A stretch of DNA of 64,000 nucleotides. Source: Janthinobacterium sp. Its GTDB lineage: Bacteria; Pseudomonadota; Gammaproteobacteria; Burkholderiales; Burkholderiaceae_D. The stretch lies in NCBI GenBank assembly GCA_025356595.1, contig JANXSQ010000336.1, positions 1 to 64,000 on the forward strand. Direction: 5' to 3'. How positions within the stretch are numbered: position 1 is the first letter of the stretch; every line of letters begins with the position of its first letter. The notes under the pieces were generated by a model, which was not told the origin of the DNA, did not search any database, and saw only the letters and a list, made by a program, of their open reading frames with translations. A program made the position numbers and the translations under genes. Of the stretch, positions 11,662 through 24,200 are shown one piece after another.

Positions 11662-12543
11662 ATGATTTTTCGACACATGGACGCACTGCCGCCATCCCCT
11701 TTCCAGAACACTTTTCCCGATACAGCCGCCGTGACGCCACGGCTGCGCCGCGCGCTGGGCGCGGCCGCCGCGCTGTGCTGCCTGTGGGCCACGACGGCGC
11801 TGGCCGCCGACGCGCCGCCCGGCGCTGCGGCGCCGCTGGCGGTGGAGTTCCAGCGCGACGTCGCGCCGCGCCTGCAGGTGCCGGCGGCGGAGCGCCTGGC
11901 CTACGCGGCGCGCCTGCAGGGCGCGCTCGACGGCGCCGCGGTCAAGATAGAGGCCGAGCAGTTCATTGTCCTGGTCGACCGCGCGCCGAAGGTCCAGGCG
12001 GCGCTGCTGTTTTGGGGTTCGGCCGGACACGGCTGGGACTACGTCGGCGCCACGCCGGTGTCGACCGGTTTGCCGGGAAGTTATGAGCACTTCCTGACGC
12101 CGCTGGGCGTCTTCAAGCACTCGCTGGAGAATCCCGATTTCCGCTCCGAGGGCACGAAGAACACGCTGGGTTTCCGCGGCTATGGCCGCAAGGACTTGCG
12201 CATCTACGACTTCGGCTGGGTCGCCTCGCCGCGCGGCTGGGGCGACGGCGCGATGGGCGAGTTGCGCCTGCAGATGCACTCGACCGATCCGCAACTGGCC
12301 GAGCGGCTGCTGGGCACGCCGCGCTCGGAAGGCTGCGTGCGCATACCGGCGGCGCTGAACGACTTCATCGACCGCCACGGCTTGCTCGACCAAGACTACC
12401 AGGAGGCGCTCGCCGCCGGCACGCAATTCTGGGTGCTGCGGGCCGACCGCACGGTGACGGCGTCGCCGGGGCGTTACATGGTGGTGGTCGACACGCGGCG
12501 CCGGGAAAGGCCGGCCTGGTCGCCGGCGCCGGCCAGGCGCTGA
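11662..12543 (+). CDS. L,D-transpeptidase (YkuD domain), exported
   Basis: About 293 residues. A long N-terminal stretch ends in a signal helix (RRALGAAAALCCLWATTALAA) and is followed by the YkuD catalytic domain with His in QMHSTDP (~205) and the nucleophile in RSEGCVRIP (Cys ~224), the HxnSxGCxR signature. These enzymes make 3-3 crosslinks in peptidoglycan or anchor proteins to it, in the periplasm. An alternative ATG at 11677 would shorten the signal region by five residues. Convergent with the Crp-like gene, 13 bases apart. Confidence 0.87.
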   Translation: MIFRHMDALPPSPFQNTFPDTAAVTPRLRRALGAAAALCCLWATTALAADAPPGAAAPLAVEFQRDVAPRLQVPAAERLAYAARLQGALDGAAVKIEAEQFIVLVDRAPKVQAALLFWGSAGHGWDYVGATPVSTGLPGSYEHFLTPLGVFKHSLENPDFRSEGTKNTLGFRGYGRKDLRIYDFGWVASPRGWGDGAMGELRLQMHSTDPQLAERLLGTPRSEGCVRIPAALNDFIDRHGLLDQDYQEALAAGTQFWVLRADRTVTASPGRYMVVVDTRRRERPAWSPAPARR

Positions 12544-12556
12544 AACGGCGCGGCGC

Positions 12557-13060
12557 CTAATTGTCCGCCGAGGGACAGGCGGGGGCGTTGGCGCAGTGCG
12601 CGCAGGCGGAGCGTTCGATCGTTCCGTGTTCCCTGCAACTGGCGCTGCGTTCCATTTGCGCCACCAAGGCGCGCGCGTAGGCCAGCAACAGGCGCAGCTC
12701 GGGGCCGGCGCGGTTGAGTTCCTGCGTCAGGATGCGCGCGCTCATGCGGTAGGCGTGGCCCGTCGTGCGCACGACGGCGCGGCAGGGCGTGACGTCGCCG
12801 TTCAAGAGCAGCGGAATGCCGATCACGCCTTCGTTGCCAACCAGGGATACTTCGGACAGGGCCCCGCTGGCCAGCGCATGGTGCAGCGTGACGACGGCCG
12901 TGACGGGAAAATAGACGTATTCCTGCCCGGCACCGTAGACGAGCAGCGCCTCGCCGCACAGCAGCGGGATCAGTTCGAAGTGGGGTAGCAGGCGCGCGAC
13001 GCTGGCGCCGGGCAGTTTGGCGAGCAAGCGGTTGTCGGTCGGACTCAATAGAGTGGGCAT
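12557..13060 (-). CDS. Crp/Fnr-like cyclic-nucleotide-binding-fold protein lacking the HTH domain
   Basis: 167 residues. Residues ~1-130 match the sensor half of a common proteobacterial Crp/Fnr-like regulator family: NRLLAKLPGASVARLLPHFE, YVYFPVTAVVTLHHAL, LVGNEGVIGIPLLLNG and HAYRMSARILTQELNR. Relatives continue for ~80 residues into a winged helix; here the chain ends after the dimerisation helix in a short cysteine-rich tail (SCREHGTIERSACAHCANAPAC) and a TAA stop. It could be a decayed regulator, a dominant-negative partner or a sensor that uses protein contacts. An AT-rich palindrome lies just upstream. Confidence 0.8.
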   Translation of the reverse strand: MPTLLSPTDNRLLAKLPGASVARLLPHFELIPLLCGEALLVYGAGQEYVYFPVTAVVTLHHALASGALSEVSLVGNEGVIGIPLLLNGDVTPCRAVVRTTGHAYRMSARILTQELNRAGPELRLLLAYARALVAQMERSASCREHGTIERSACAHCANAPACPSADN

Positions 13061-13075
13061 ACGTCCGATTCATTA

Positions 13076-13092
13076 TTATTAAGTGATAATAA
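13076..13092. promoter_or_regulatory. AT-rich palindrome upstream of the crp-like gene
   Basis: TTATTA-AGTGA-TAATAA is a perfect six-base dyad in otherwise very GC-rich DNA, 16 bases before the start codon of the crp-like gene. Its size resembles an operator, and it overlaps where a -10 region for that gene would be. Confidence 0.4.
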
Positions 13093-13313
13093 AACAGCAT
13101 AGCATGCCGCAATGAAAGTCCGTGCGCGCTTAATGCCGCGGCGGGCGAGGGCGTGTCGCGGCGCCACGGCGGCTGGAGCTCGTGCTCGCCCAAGCCGGTG
13201 GCGCGCGGCGCCGCCGTCGCCGGCGCTTGTGGCGTGCAAGCGAGGCTTCGGGGGCGGCGAAGCAGGCGGCGCCGTGCATTGCGCCGCCGCGCCCGGAGGG
13301 GGCGGGCAGCGGC

Positions 13314-13319
13314 TACAAT
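13314..13319 (+). promoter_or_regulatory. -10-like TACAAT
   Basis: TACAAT lies 49 bases before the ATG of the small membrane protein. No matching -35 element is evident. Confidence 0.3.
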
Positions 13320-13367
13320 GCGGTGCCGGGCGCGCCGGCCTGTCGCAGCGCAAAAAACATAAGGAGC

Positions 13368-13565
13368 ATGACCATTAACATCAAACGGATTGCCGTCGCC
13401 ATTTCGCTCGCCATCGTCCTGACGCTACTCTCTTGGGCGGTGAGTAATTTTGTCGCGGGGCTGTTACTGCCCTGGATGCTGAAAAATACCCGGATGCTGT
13501 CCATCGCGATCCCGATTCTGCTGCTCGTGATCGCCGCGTTCCTGTACTGGAAGCGTAAAAAATAG
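13368..13565 (+). CDS. Small membrane protein (65 aa), unknown
   Basis: 65 residues with two predicted transmembrane helices (about residues 9-35 and 43-60) and a basic C-terminus YWKRKK, giving a hairpin topology. It is not recognised as a named family. AAGGAG is present but only about one base from the ATG, which is tighter than usual. Composition is AT-richer than the surroundings. Confidence 0.65.
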   Translation: MTINIKRIAVAISLAIVLTLLSWAVSNFVAGLLLPWMLKNTRMLSIAIPILLLVIAAFLYWKRKK

Positions 13566-13580
13566 GCGGCGCATGCCGCC
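13557..13580 (-). terminator. Intrinsic terminator for the MocR gene
   Basis: On the minus strand GGCGGC-ATGC-GCCGCC is followed by TATTTTTT. It lies 84 bases after the stop of the MocR-type gene and overlaps the end of the small membrane protein gene on the other strand. Confidence 0.5.
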
Positions 13581-13663
13581 GTCTCCGGGCGCCCGGCCGG
13601 ACGGGCCTGGTCCCAGGATAATTTCAGGCCCTGATTGCCGCTTCGTCCCAAGCCGCGCCGCGC

Positions 13664-14992
13664 TTAGCGGCCCAGCACCGCCGCGCGCACCTTGGCCAGC
13701 GCCGCCTCCAGCGCCGCCGGGGCGATCGAACCGATGGCCAGGCGCAGCGCGTGCGGCGCCGCCGCCGTGGCGGCGAAGGCCTCGGCCGTCGCCACCATCA
13801 CCCCTTGCCGCGCCAGTTCCGCCGCCACGCGGTCGGCGCGCAGCTCTTCCGGCAGTTCCAGCCACAGGTAGTAGGACGAGGGATGCGACGTCAGGGCGCA
13901 GCCGCGCAGCGCCTTGCGCGCCAGTTTCTGGCGCAGGCGCGCGTCGGCCCGCTTGCGCTCCTCCAGTTCGTCCACCGCGCCCGATTCGATCCAGGCGCAG
14001 GCCAGGGCGACGGTCAGCGAGGGCGTGTTCCAGGTGCTGACGCGGATGGCCCGCTCCAGCGCCGGCATCAGCGCGGCCGGCGCGGCGAGGAAGCCGAAGC
14101 GCAGCCCCGAGGCGACGCTTTTCGAGAGGCCGGAGACGTAGACGGTGCGCCGCGGCGCGAAGGTGAAGACGGGCGGCGGCGCCGGTTCGGCCAGGAAGGC
14201 GTAGGCGCCGTCCTCGATGATGAGGAAGTCGTGGCGCTCGGCCAACTCGGCCAGGCGGCGCCGGCCGGCCGCCGGCATGACGGCGCCGAGCGGATTGTGC
14301 AGCGTCGGCATGGTGTACAGCGCGCGCACCGGGCGGCGTTTGCAGAGCGCCTCGAGCGCGTCCAGGCAGGTCTGGCCGTCGCGCTGCGGCAGCGCCTCCA
14401 GGTCGAAGCGGAACAGTTGCGCCAGCGCTTTCATGCCGGGATAGGTGAGGGCGTCGACGGCCAGCACCTGGCCCGGCTTGAGCAGGCCGAGCACGGTGGT
14501 GGACAGGCCCTGCTGGGCGCCGTTGACGATCAGCACCTGCGCGGCCGGCACGCGGATGCCGCGGTTGCGCAGGTGTCTGGCGACGCTGTGGCGCTCGTGC
14601 GGGCGGCCGCCCTGCGGCGCCGAATGCAGCAGCGCGTCCAGGTCGCCGCCGCCGGCGAGGGCGCGCAGGCCGTCGCGCAGCATCTCGGCCTGGCCGGGCA
14701 GGGTCGGGTAGTTGAAGCTCAGGTCGACGGCGCCGTCGCGCGCCGGATGCTGTTCCAGGCCCAGGCCGCGCGGCAGCGAGGTGTCGCGCACGAAGGTGCC
14801 GCGGCCGGTTTCGCCGGCCACCAGGCCGACCGCCTCCAGTTCGGCGTAGACGCGCGAGGCGGTCGCCAGCGCGATGCGGTGCTGGCGCATCAGGGCGCGG
14901 ATGGTGGGCAGTTGCGCGCCCGGACGCAGCGCGCCACTGCCGATGCGGGCGGCGATCTCGTCGGCGATTTCCTTGTAGCGGATGCGGGTCAT
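13664..14992 (-). CDS. MocR-type regulator: GntR winged helix fused to PLP aminotransferase fold
   Basis: 442 residues. An N-terminal GntR winged helix (~1-70: YKEIADEIAARIGSG, LPTIRALMRQHRIALATASR) is joined to a fold-type I aminotransferase domain with the PLP lysine in VSGLSKSVASG and the NGAQQG and IIEDGAYA segments. MocR regulators use the PLP domain as effector sensor. It is divergent from a LysE-type exporter, a pairing common in proteobacteria, and probably controls that gene and itself through the 46-base gap. Downstream, an intrinsic terminator follows. Confidence 0.92.
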   Translation of the reverse strand: MTRIRYKEIADEIAARIGSGALRPGAQLPTIRALMRQHRIALATASRVYAELEAVGLVAGETGRGTFVRDTSLPRGLGLEQHPARDGAVDLSFNYPTLPGQAEMLRDGLRALAGGGDLDALLHSAPQGGRPHERHSVARHLRNRGIRVPAAQVLIVNGAQQGLSTTVLGLLKPGQVLAVDALTYPGMKALAQLFRFDLEALPQRDGQTCLDALEALCKRRPVRALYTMPTLHNPLGAVMPAAGRRRLAELAERHDFLIIEDGAYAFLAEPAPPPVFTFAPRRTVYVSGLSKSVASGLRFGFLAAPAALMPALERAIRVSTWNTPSLTVALACAWIESGAVDELEERKRADARLRQKLARKALRGCALTSHPSSYYLWLELPEELRADRVAAELARQGVMVATAEAFAATAAAPHALRLAIGSIAPAALEAALAKVRAAVLGR

Positions 14993-14996
14993 GGCT

Positions 14997-15025
14997 TGTA
15001 TCTAGGACAATTCCTTAACTGTATC
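14997..15025. promoter_or_regulatory. Direct repeat in the MocR/LysE divergent promoter
   Basis: TGTATC occurs at 14997-15002 and again at 15020-15025, 23 bases start to start (GATACA-N17-GATACA on the other strand). Paired direct repeats two helical turns apart are the usual binding pattern of dimeric MocR proteins such as PdxR, so this is a plausible operator. Confidence 0.45.
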
Positions 15026-15071
15026 AGATTAAGGCGTTATGCTGGCGCCTCCCTCACTCGCGGCCGCCTTC

Positions 15072-15701
15072 ATGATTTCCCTGAACACCCTGTCGATGTT
15101 TTCCCTCGCCGTGACGATGTTGTTGCTGTCGCCCGGTCCGAACATGGCTTTCGTGATGGCGCAGGGCGCCAGTCACGGCGCGCGCGGCGGCGTCGTCGCC
15201 GCGCTCGGCATCGGCGCGGCCGACGTGGCGCTGACCCTGCTGACGGCGGGCGGCGTGACGGCCGTCGTGGCCGCGTGGCCGCCGGCCTTCGATCTGTTGC
15301 GCTGGGCCGGCGTGGCCTATCTGCTGTACCTGGCCCGCAAGGCGCTGCAGCCGCCCGCGGCGGGCGGCGCGGCGCCGGCGCCGCAGCGGGCGCTGGCGGC
15401 GGTGTTCGTGCGCTCCATGCTGAACAGCCTGCTGAACCCCAAGGCGCTCCTGTTTTTCATGGTCTTCCTGCCGCAGTTCGTCGACTTCGGCGCGGGCGCG
15501 GTGGCGCGCCAATTGCTGATCCTCGGTGCCGTGCTGACCCTGATCAGCACCGTGTTCCACGCGCTGCTGGGCGGGATCGGCGGCGCCGCGCTGCGCCGCC
15601 TCGGCCGCCATGCGCTGGCCGCGCGCCTGCGCCCCTACGCGCTGGCGGGCCTATTGCTGCTGCTGGCGCTGCGCCTGGTCCTCATGCAGCGGCCGCTCTA
15701 G
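15072..15701 (+). CDS. LysE/RhtB family amino acid or metabolite exporter
   Basis: About 209 residues with six predicted helices. LysE-family signatures are visible: LLLSPGPNMAFVMAQGASHG at the N-terminus, LRWAGVAYLLYLARKAL, and LNPKALLFFMVFLPQFV. The family exports amino acids or derivatives across the inner membrane. The start is ambiguous: ATG at 15072 gives the usual family N-terminus, while an in-frame ATG at 15039 has AAGG nearby and adds 11 residues. Divergent from the MocR gene. Its last 51 bases overlap, tail to tail, the end of the S9 peptidase gene. Confidence 0.85.
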   Translation: MISLNTLSMFSLAVTMLLLSPGPNMAFVMAQGASHGARGGVVAALGIGAADVALTLLTAGGVTAVVAAWPPAFDLLRWAGVAYLLYLARKALQPPAAGGAAPAPQRALAAVFVRSMLNSLLNPKALLFFMVFLPQFVDFGAGAVARQLLILGAVLTLISTVFHALLGGIGGAALRRLGRHALAARLRPYALAGLLLLLALRLVLMQRPL

Positions 15702-17762
15702 GACGTCGCCCTCCGGGCCTGGTTTCAGCTGCTTGAGCAGGAAGGTGTAGGTGAGTGACCACATCTGTGTCTGCTGGGCGTTGTTGGCCGCGCCGGCGTG
15801 GCCGCCCTCCAGGTTCTCCCAGTACAGCACGGCGTGGCCCTGTTCGCGCATCTTCGCCACCATCTTGCGGGCATGGCCGGGATGGACGCGGTCGTCGCGG
15901 GTCGAGGTGGTGAACAGGGCGCGCGGATAGGTTTTATCCCCGGCGACGTTCTGGTAGGGCGAATATTTGCCGATGTAGTCCCACTCGGCGGCCACGTCCG
16001 GGTCGCCGTATTCGCCCATCCACGAGGCGCCCGCCAGCAGCTTGTTGTAGCGGCGCATGTCCAGCAGCGGCACCTGGCAGACGACGGCGTTGAACAGTTC
16101 CGGGCGCTGCAGCATGACGGCGCCGACCAGCAGGCCGCCGTTGCTGCCGCCCATGATGCCGAGGTGGCGCGGGCTGCTCACCCCGCGCTCGATCAGGTCC
16201 TGCGCGACGGCGATGAAGTCGTCGTAGGCGTTCTGGCGCTTTTCCTTCAGCGCCGCCTGGTGCCAGCGCGGGCCGAATTCGCCGCCGCCGCGGATGTTGG
16301 CCAGCGCGTAGGCGCCGCCCTCGGCCAGCCAGGCCGCGCCCGTGACGCCGCTGTAGAAGGGCTTCATCGAGACCTCGAAACCGCCGTAGCCGTACAGCAC
16401 GGTCGGGTTCTTGCCGTCGAAGGGACGGTCCTTGCCCATGATGAGGAAGTAGGGCACCCTGGTGCCGTCGCGCGACGTCGCCTCGAACTGGCGCACCGTG
16501 TAGGGCAGGGCGTCGAAGAAGGCCGGCAGCGCCTTCAGGCTCTGGCGCGCGTCGCCGCCGGCTTGGCACAGGTACAGGGTGGTCGGGTGGAGGAAGTCGG
16601 TCACCGTGAGGAAGTACTGCTCGCTGTCGATGGCGTCGAGCGCGCTCAGTTCCAGCGTGCCGAAGGCGGGCGCGTCGACGTCGCGGCGCCGCCAGCGGCC
16701 GTCGGCGCGTGTCAGTTCGACGATGCGGTTCCTGACGTTCTCCAGCACGTTGAGCAGCAGCGCGCCGCGCGTCACGGTGATGCCGTCGAGCGAGCTGGCG
16801 GCGTCGGGCGCGAACAGCAGCTCGAAGTCGCGCTCGCCGCGCATGAAGCCGGCGAAGTCGGCCGCCAGCAGGGCGCCCTGCGGATAGCTGCGGCCGCCCA
16901 CGCTCCAGTCCGAGCGCAGCTCGATGAGCAGTTGATCGCGCACCGCGTAGGCGTTGGCGTCGTCCGGCTTGGCGACCTTGCTCAGGGTGGCGCCCTCGCG
17001 CAGGAACAGTTCGCTGCTGTAGAAGCCGATCTGGCGTTCGATGAACTGGCGCTCGTGGCCGGGCGTGAAGTCCTTGTAGGCGCCCACGCCGAGGTCGTCG
17101 GCGCCGGCCTCGAACAGCACGCGCGCCCCGGCCGGCGGGCCGCCGCGGCGCCATTCCCTGACGCTGCGCGGATAGCCGGAGCTGGTCAGCGTGCCGGGCC
17201 CGAAGTCGCTGGCGACGAGCAGGGTGTCGCGGTCGATCCAGGCGGCGCTGCCCTTGGCTTCCTCCAGCGCGAAGCCGTCCGCGACGAAGGCGCGCCGGCC
17301 GATGTCGTATTCGCGCACGACGTGGGCGTCGCCGCCGCCGCGCGAGAGCGAGACCAGGCAGTGTTCGGGATGCGTGTACAGGCAGTCGGCGCCGCCCCAG
17401 ACCCAGTTCTCCCCCTCGTCGCCGGCCAGTTGGTCGAGGTCGATGATGGTTTCCCAGGCCGGCTGCGCCAGGGCGAACTGGGCCGCGGTGGTGCGCCGCC
17501 AGATGCCGCGCACGTGGCGCGCGTCGCGCCAGAAGTTGTAGTAGAACGCGCCGTGCCGGCTGACGTAGGGGATGCGCTCCTGCGAGTCGAGCACCGCCTT
17601 CAGGCGCGCGCGCAGGGGCGCGAAGCGCGCGTGGGCCTCGATTTCCCCCTGCGTGGCGGCGTTGCGGCGGCCGACCCAGGCCAGCGCCGCGGCGCCGTCG
17701 ACCTCCTCGAGCCAGGCGTGGGGGTCGGCGGCGGTGTCGGGCGGTGTCGGATGGGTGGGCAT
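15651..17762 (-). CDS. Prolyl oligopeptidase family serine peptidase (S9A)
   Basis: 703 residues, the usual length. A beta-propeller N-terminal part is followed by an alpha/beta-hydrolase domain with nucleophile Ser in GIMGGSNGGLLVG (~539), catalytic Asp in STRDDRVHPGH (~623) and His in EGGHAGAANN (~655). The start resembles the family (PDTAADPHAWLEEVDG). No signal peptide is visible, so it probably cleaves short proline-containing peptides in the cytoplasm. Its 3' end overlaps the convergent LysE-type gene by 51 bases. A farther convergent relation to other genes is not seen. Confidence 0.93.
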   Translation of the reverse strand: MPTHPTPPDTAADPHAWLEEVDGAAALAWVGRRNAATQGEIEAHARFAPLRARLKAVLDSQERIPYVSRHGAFYYNFWRDARHVRGIWRRTTAAQFALAQPAWETIIDLDQLAGDEGENWVWGGADCLYTHPEHCLVSLSRGGGDAHVVREYDIGRRAFVADGFALEEAKGSAAWIDRDTLLVASDFGPGTLTSSGYPRSVREWRRGGPPAGARVLFEAGADDLGVGAYKDFTPGHERQFIERQIGFYSSELFLREGATLSKVAKPDDANAYAVRDQLLIELRSDWSVGGRSYPQGALLAADFAGFMRGERDFELLFAPDAASSLDGITVTRGALLLNVLENVRNRIVELTRADGRWRRRDVDAPAFGTLELSALDAIDSEQYFLTVTDFLHPTTLYLCQAGGDARQSLKALPAFFDALPYTVRQFEATSRDGTRVPYFLIMGKDRPFDGKNPTVLYGYGGFEVSMKPFYSGVTGAAWLAEGGAYALANIRGGGEFGPRWHQAALKEKRQNAYDDFIAVAQDLIERGVSSPRHLGIMGGSNGGLLVGAVMLQRPELFNAVVCQVPLLDMRRYNKLLAGASWMGEYGDPDVAAEWDYIGKYSPYQNVAGDKTYPRALFTTSTRDDRVHPGHARKMVAKMREQGHAVLYWENLEGGHAGAANNAQQTQMWSLTYTFLLKQLKPGPEGDVLERPLHEDQAQRQQQQ

Positions 17763-18085
17763 GGATGCGCTTTCGGGTCGGCGCCGCGGCCCCGGAGCGG
17801 GCGCTGGCAGGCGTAATGTGCCATGAATCGGCGCCCCCCGCCAGTGGCCGCCGGCGCGCCGTCCGGCGGACCGCTTTTGGGCGGGACGGGGCGGCGCCGG
17901 AATGCGTATTGTTTTGCATCAATATCCCCGCGCGCGGCGGGCCGCGCCGCCGCCTCCCGGCCGATAATAAGTTACAGTGCTGGCCGCCAGTCTTTGATAG
18001 TATTCTGCTGGAGTGCAACTTCGTGGCGAAGCGCGCGGTGACTGGCACCGGCGGCCCTGCATGGCAGACGATAAAGCGATTCACG
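17763..18085. other. Divergent intergenic region, S9 peptidase / CHASE kinase
   Basis: 323 bases with no supported gene. Around 17961-18006 it becomes AT-richer (GATAATAAGTTACAG, then TTTGATAGTATTCT); TTACAG at 17972 and TGATAG or TATTCT near 17995-18006 could form a weak promoter for the kinase. Nothing else stands out. Confidence 0.4.
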
Positions 18086-21121
<3,036 letters not shown>

Positions 21122-21123
21122 GC

Positions 21124-21164
21124 GGCGCGCGGCCCCGGCGCCGGGGCTGCGCGGCGTTTTTTTT
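21124..21164 (+). terminator. Intrinsic terminator after the CHASE kinase
   Basis: A G/C-only hairpin centred on GCCCCGGCGCCGGGGC (arms extended by GCGCG/TGCGC with one mismatch) is followed by eight T at 21157-21164, three bases after the kinase stop. It separates the kinase from recC. Confidence 0.8.
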
Positions 21165-21199
21165 GTGCGCGCCGGCCCCTGCGGCGGGCGGCCGAAGGC

Positions 21200-21205
21200 G
21201 ATAAT
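21200..21205 (+). promoter_or_regulatory. -10-like GATAAT upstream of recC
   Basis: GATAAT lies 42 bases before the recC ATG in a GC-rich spacer of 125 bases; no -35 match is evident. Confidence 0.3.
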
Positions 21206-21246
21206 AGGCGACTGCGCGCGCGCCGCGCCCCACCCATCGGAACAGC

Positions 21247-24200
21247 ATGCCATCCACCGTCACCCCCGGCCTCCTCATCCTGCACGGCAACCAGCTGGAA
21301 ACCCTGCGCGCGGCGGTCTTCCAGTGGTTGCGCGACAACCCCCTGGCGCCGCTCGAATCGGACATCTTCCTGGTGCAGTCGAACGGCGTGGCCGAGTGGT
21401 TGAAGATCGCCCTGGCCGAGGAGATGGGCGTCTGCGCGGCGACCCGCATCGCGCTGCCGGCGCGCCTGCTGTGGGAAAGCTACCGCGGCATGCTGGGGCG
21501 CGAACGGGTGCCGAGCCGCTCGCCCTTCGACAAGGGGCCTTTGAGCTGGCGCCTGATGCGCCTGCTGCCGACCCTGCTGGCCGAGCCGCTCTTCGCGCCG
21601 CTGCGCTACTTCCTGGCCGACGGCGAGGCGGAGCGGCGTTTGCAACTGGCCGAGCGCCTGGCCGACCTGTTCGACCAGTACCAGGTCTACCGGGCCGACT
21701 GGCTGGAGGACTGGGCGGCCGGACGCGACCAGTTGCGCGGCGCCGCCGGCCCGGCCGTGCCGATGCACGCCGAGCAGCGCTGGCAGGCGCAGTTGTGGCG
21801 CGCCGTCATCGCCAGCGTGCCGGAGGCGCAGCGCGCCTCCGGCCGCGCCACCATCCACGAGCAATTCCTGCGCGCCATCGCCGCCGGCGAGGCGCCGGCC
21901 GGGCGACTGCCGCGGCGCATCGTGCTGTTCGGCGTCTCGGCGCTGCCGTATCAGACCCTGCAGGCGCTGGCGGCGCTGGCGCGCCACACCCAGGTGCTGC
22001 TGGCGGTGCCCAATCCCTGCCAGTTCTACTGGGGCGACATCATCGAGGGGCGCGAGCTGCTGCGCGCCGCGCACAAACGCCAGCAACTGCGCAAGGGCGA
22101 GGACCTGGGCCAGATCCCGCTCGAGGAACTGCACGCCCACAGCCACCCGCTGCTGGCGAGCTGGGGCCGGCAGGGGCGCGACTTCATCCGCATGCTCGAC
22201 GAATTCGACAACGACAGCGCCGCCGCCGGGCGCGCCGACAATCTGCGCATCGACCTGTTCGGCGAGGACGAATCGGACAGCCTGCTGGCGCAGGTGCAGG
22301 GGGCGATCCGCGAACTGCGTCCGCTGCACGAGCACGAGGGCGCGGCGCCGCCGCCGGCCGACCGCTCCATCGAATTCCACGTCGCCCACAGCGTGCAGCG
22401 CGAGGTCGAGGTGCTGCACGACCAGTTGCTGGCCATGTTCGGCGCCGGCCAAGGGCTGCGGCCGCGCGAGGTGGTGGTGATGGTGCCCGACATCGACACC
22501 TTCACGGCCGCCATCCACGCCGTCTTCGGCCAGCACAAACGCAGCGACGCGCGCTTCATCCCCTTCGAGATCGGCGACGTCAACGACCGCAGCGTGAACC
22601 CGCTGCTGGTGGCGCTGGAGTGGTTGCTGCGCCTGCCGCAACAGCGCTGCCGGCAGAGCGAGGTGCGCGACCTGCTCGACGTGCCCGGCCTGGCCGCGCG
22701 CTTCGGCCTGGGCGGCGACGACCTGCCGACGCTGGGCGCGTGGATCGAGGGCGCCGGCGTGCGCTGGGGCCTGGACCAGGCGCACCGCGACGGCCTGGGC
22801 CTGGGCGCGGCGGGCGAGCAGAACGCCTGGATCTTCGGCGTGCGGCGCATGCTGCTCGGCTACGCGAGCGGCAAGGGCGGCAGCTTCGCCGGCATCGAAC
22901 CCTACGCCGAGGTGGGCGGCCTGGACGCGGCGCTGGCCGGCTCGCTGGCGCAACTGGTGGAGGCGCTGCTGCACTGGCGCGCCGCGCTGGCGCAGGCGCG
23001 CACGCCGGCGGAGTGGGGCGTGCAGGCGCGCGCCCTGCTGGGGGCCTTCTTCAAGGCCGGCGAGGAGGGCGACCGCCTGACGCTGGCGCTGCTGGAGCAG
23101 GCGCTGCAGGGCTGGCTGGAAACCTGCGAGAGCGCCGAATTCCGCGAGGCGGTGCCGCTGGGCGTGCTGCGCGAAGCCTGGTTGGGCACCCTCGACGAGC
23201 CGACCCTGAACCACCAATTCGTCTCCGGCGGCGTGACCTTCTGCACCCTGATGCCGATGCGCGCCGTGCCCTTCCGCGTCGTCTGCCTGCTGGGCATGAA
23301 CGACGGCGACTTCCCGCGCCGCGCGCCGAAGGCCGACTTCGACCTGCTGGCGCTGCCCGGCATGGCGCGTCCGGGCGACCGTTCGCGGCGCGACGACGAC
23401 CGCTACCTGATGCTCGAGGCGCTGCTGGCCGCGCGCGACAAGCTCTACATCAGCTGGGTGGGGCGCAATGTGCGCGACAACAGCCTGCAACCGCCCTCGG
23501 TGCTGGTGGCGCAGTTGCGCGACTATCTGCAGGCGGGCTGGAAGATGGACCTGCAGACGCTGACGACGGAGCACGCGCTGCAGCCGTTCAGCCGCAAATA
23601 CTTCGAGGCCGGCGGCCTGCTGACCTACGCCGGCGAATGGCGCGCCGCCCACGGCGGCGCCGCGCCGGACGGCGACGGCGCGCGCCTGCCGCCCTTCGAG
23701 CTGGACCCGAACTTCCGCCTGAAGCTGAGCGAGCTGGCCAGCTTCATGCGCCAGCCGGTCAAGTACTTCTTCCGCCGCCGCCTGAGCGTCAGCTTCAACG
23801 ACGCCGACCCGGTCGGCGAGGACGAGGAGCCGTTCGCGCTGAACGCCCTGGAGCGCTATCTGCTGGAGGACACGCTGCTGGACGACGCCAGCGCGCCCGA
23901 GGCCCTGTCCGAGGTGCGCGCCAGCCTGACCCTGCGCGCCGAACGCCTGACGCGCGAAGGCGTGCTGCCGATCGGCCTGATCGGCCAGCAGTGGCAGCGC
24001 CAGTTGGTCGAGGCGCTGGTGCCGGTGCGCAGCGCCTGGCTCAGGCTGTGCGAACAATTCCCGCTGCCGGCCGAGAAGCAAGCCATCGACCTGCGCTACG
24101 GGGAGCTGCGCATCGAGGACTGGTTGGACCGGCTGCGCCGCGATAGCGCGACGGGCGGCAAATCGGCCTGGCTGATGCAGATCTCCTCGAAGGTGCTGGA

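Larger units (their letters stand above)
13061..13367. other. Intergenic region between crp-like gene and small membrane protein
   Basis: 307 bases without a supported gene. It holds the AT-rich palindrome at 13076-13092 close to the crp-like start, a long G/C-only stretch with no coding features, and a TACAAT -10-like element at 13314-13319 ahead of the small membrane protein gene. Confidence 0.6.
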
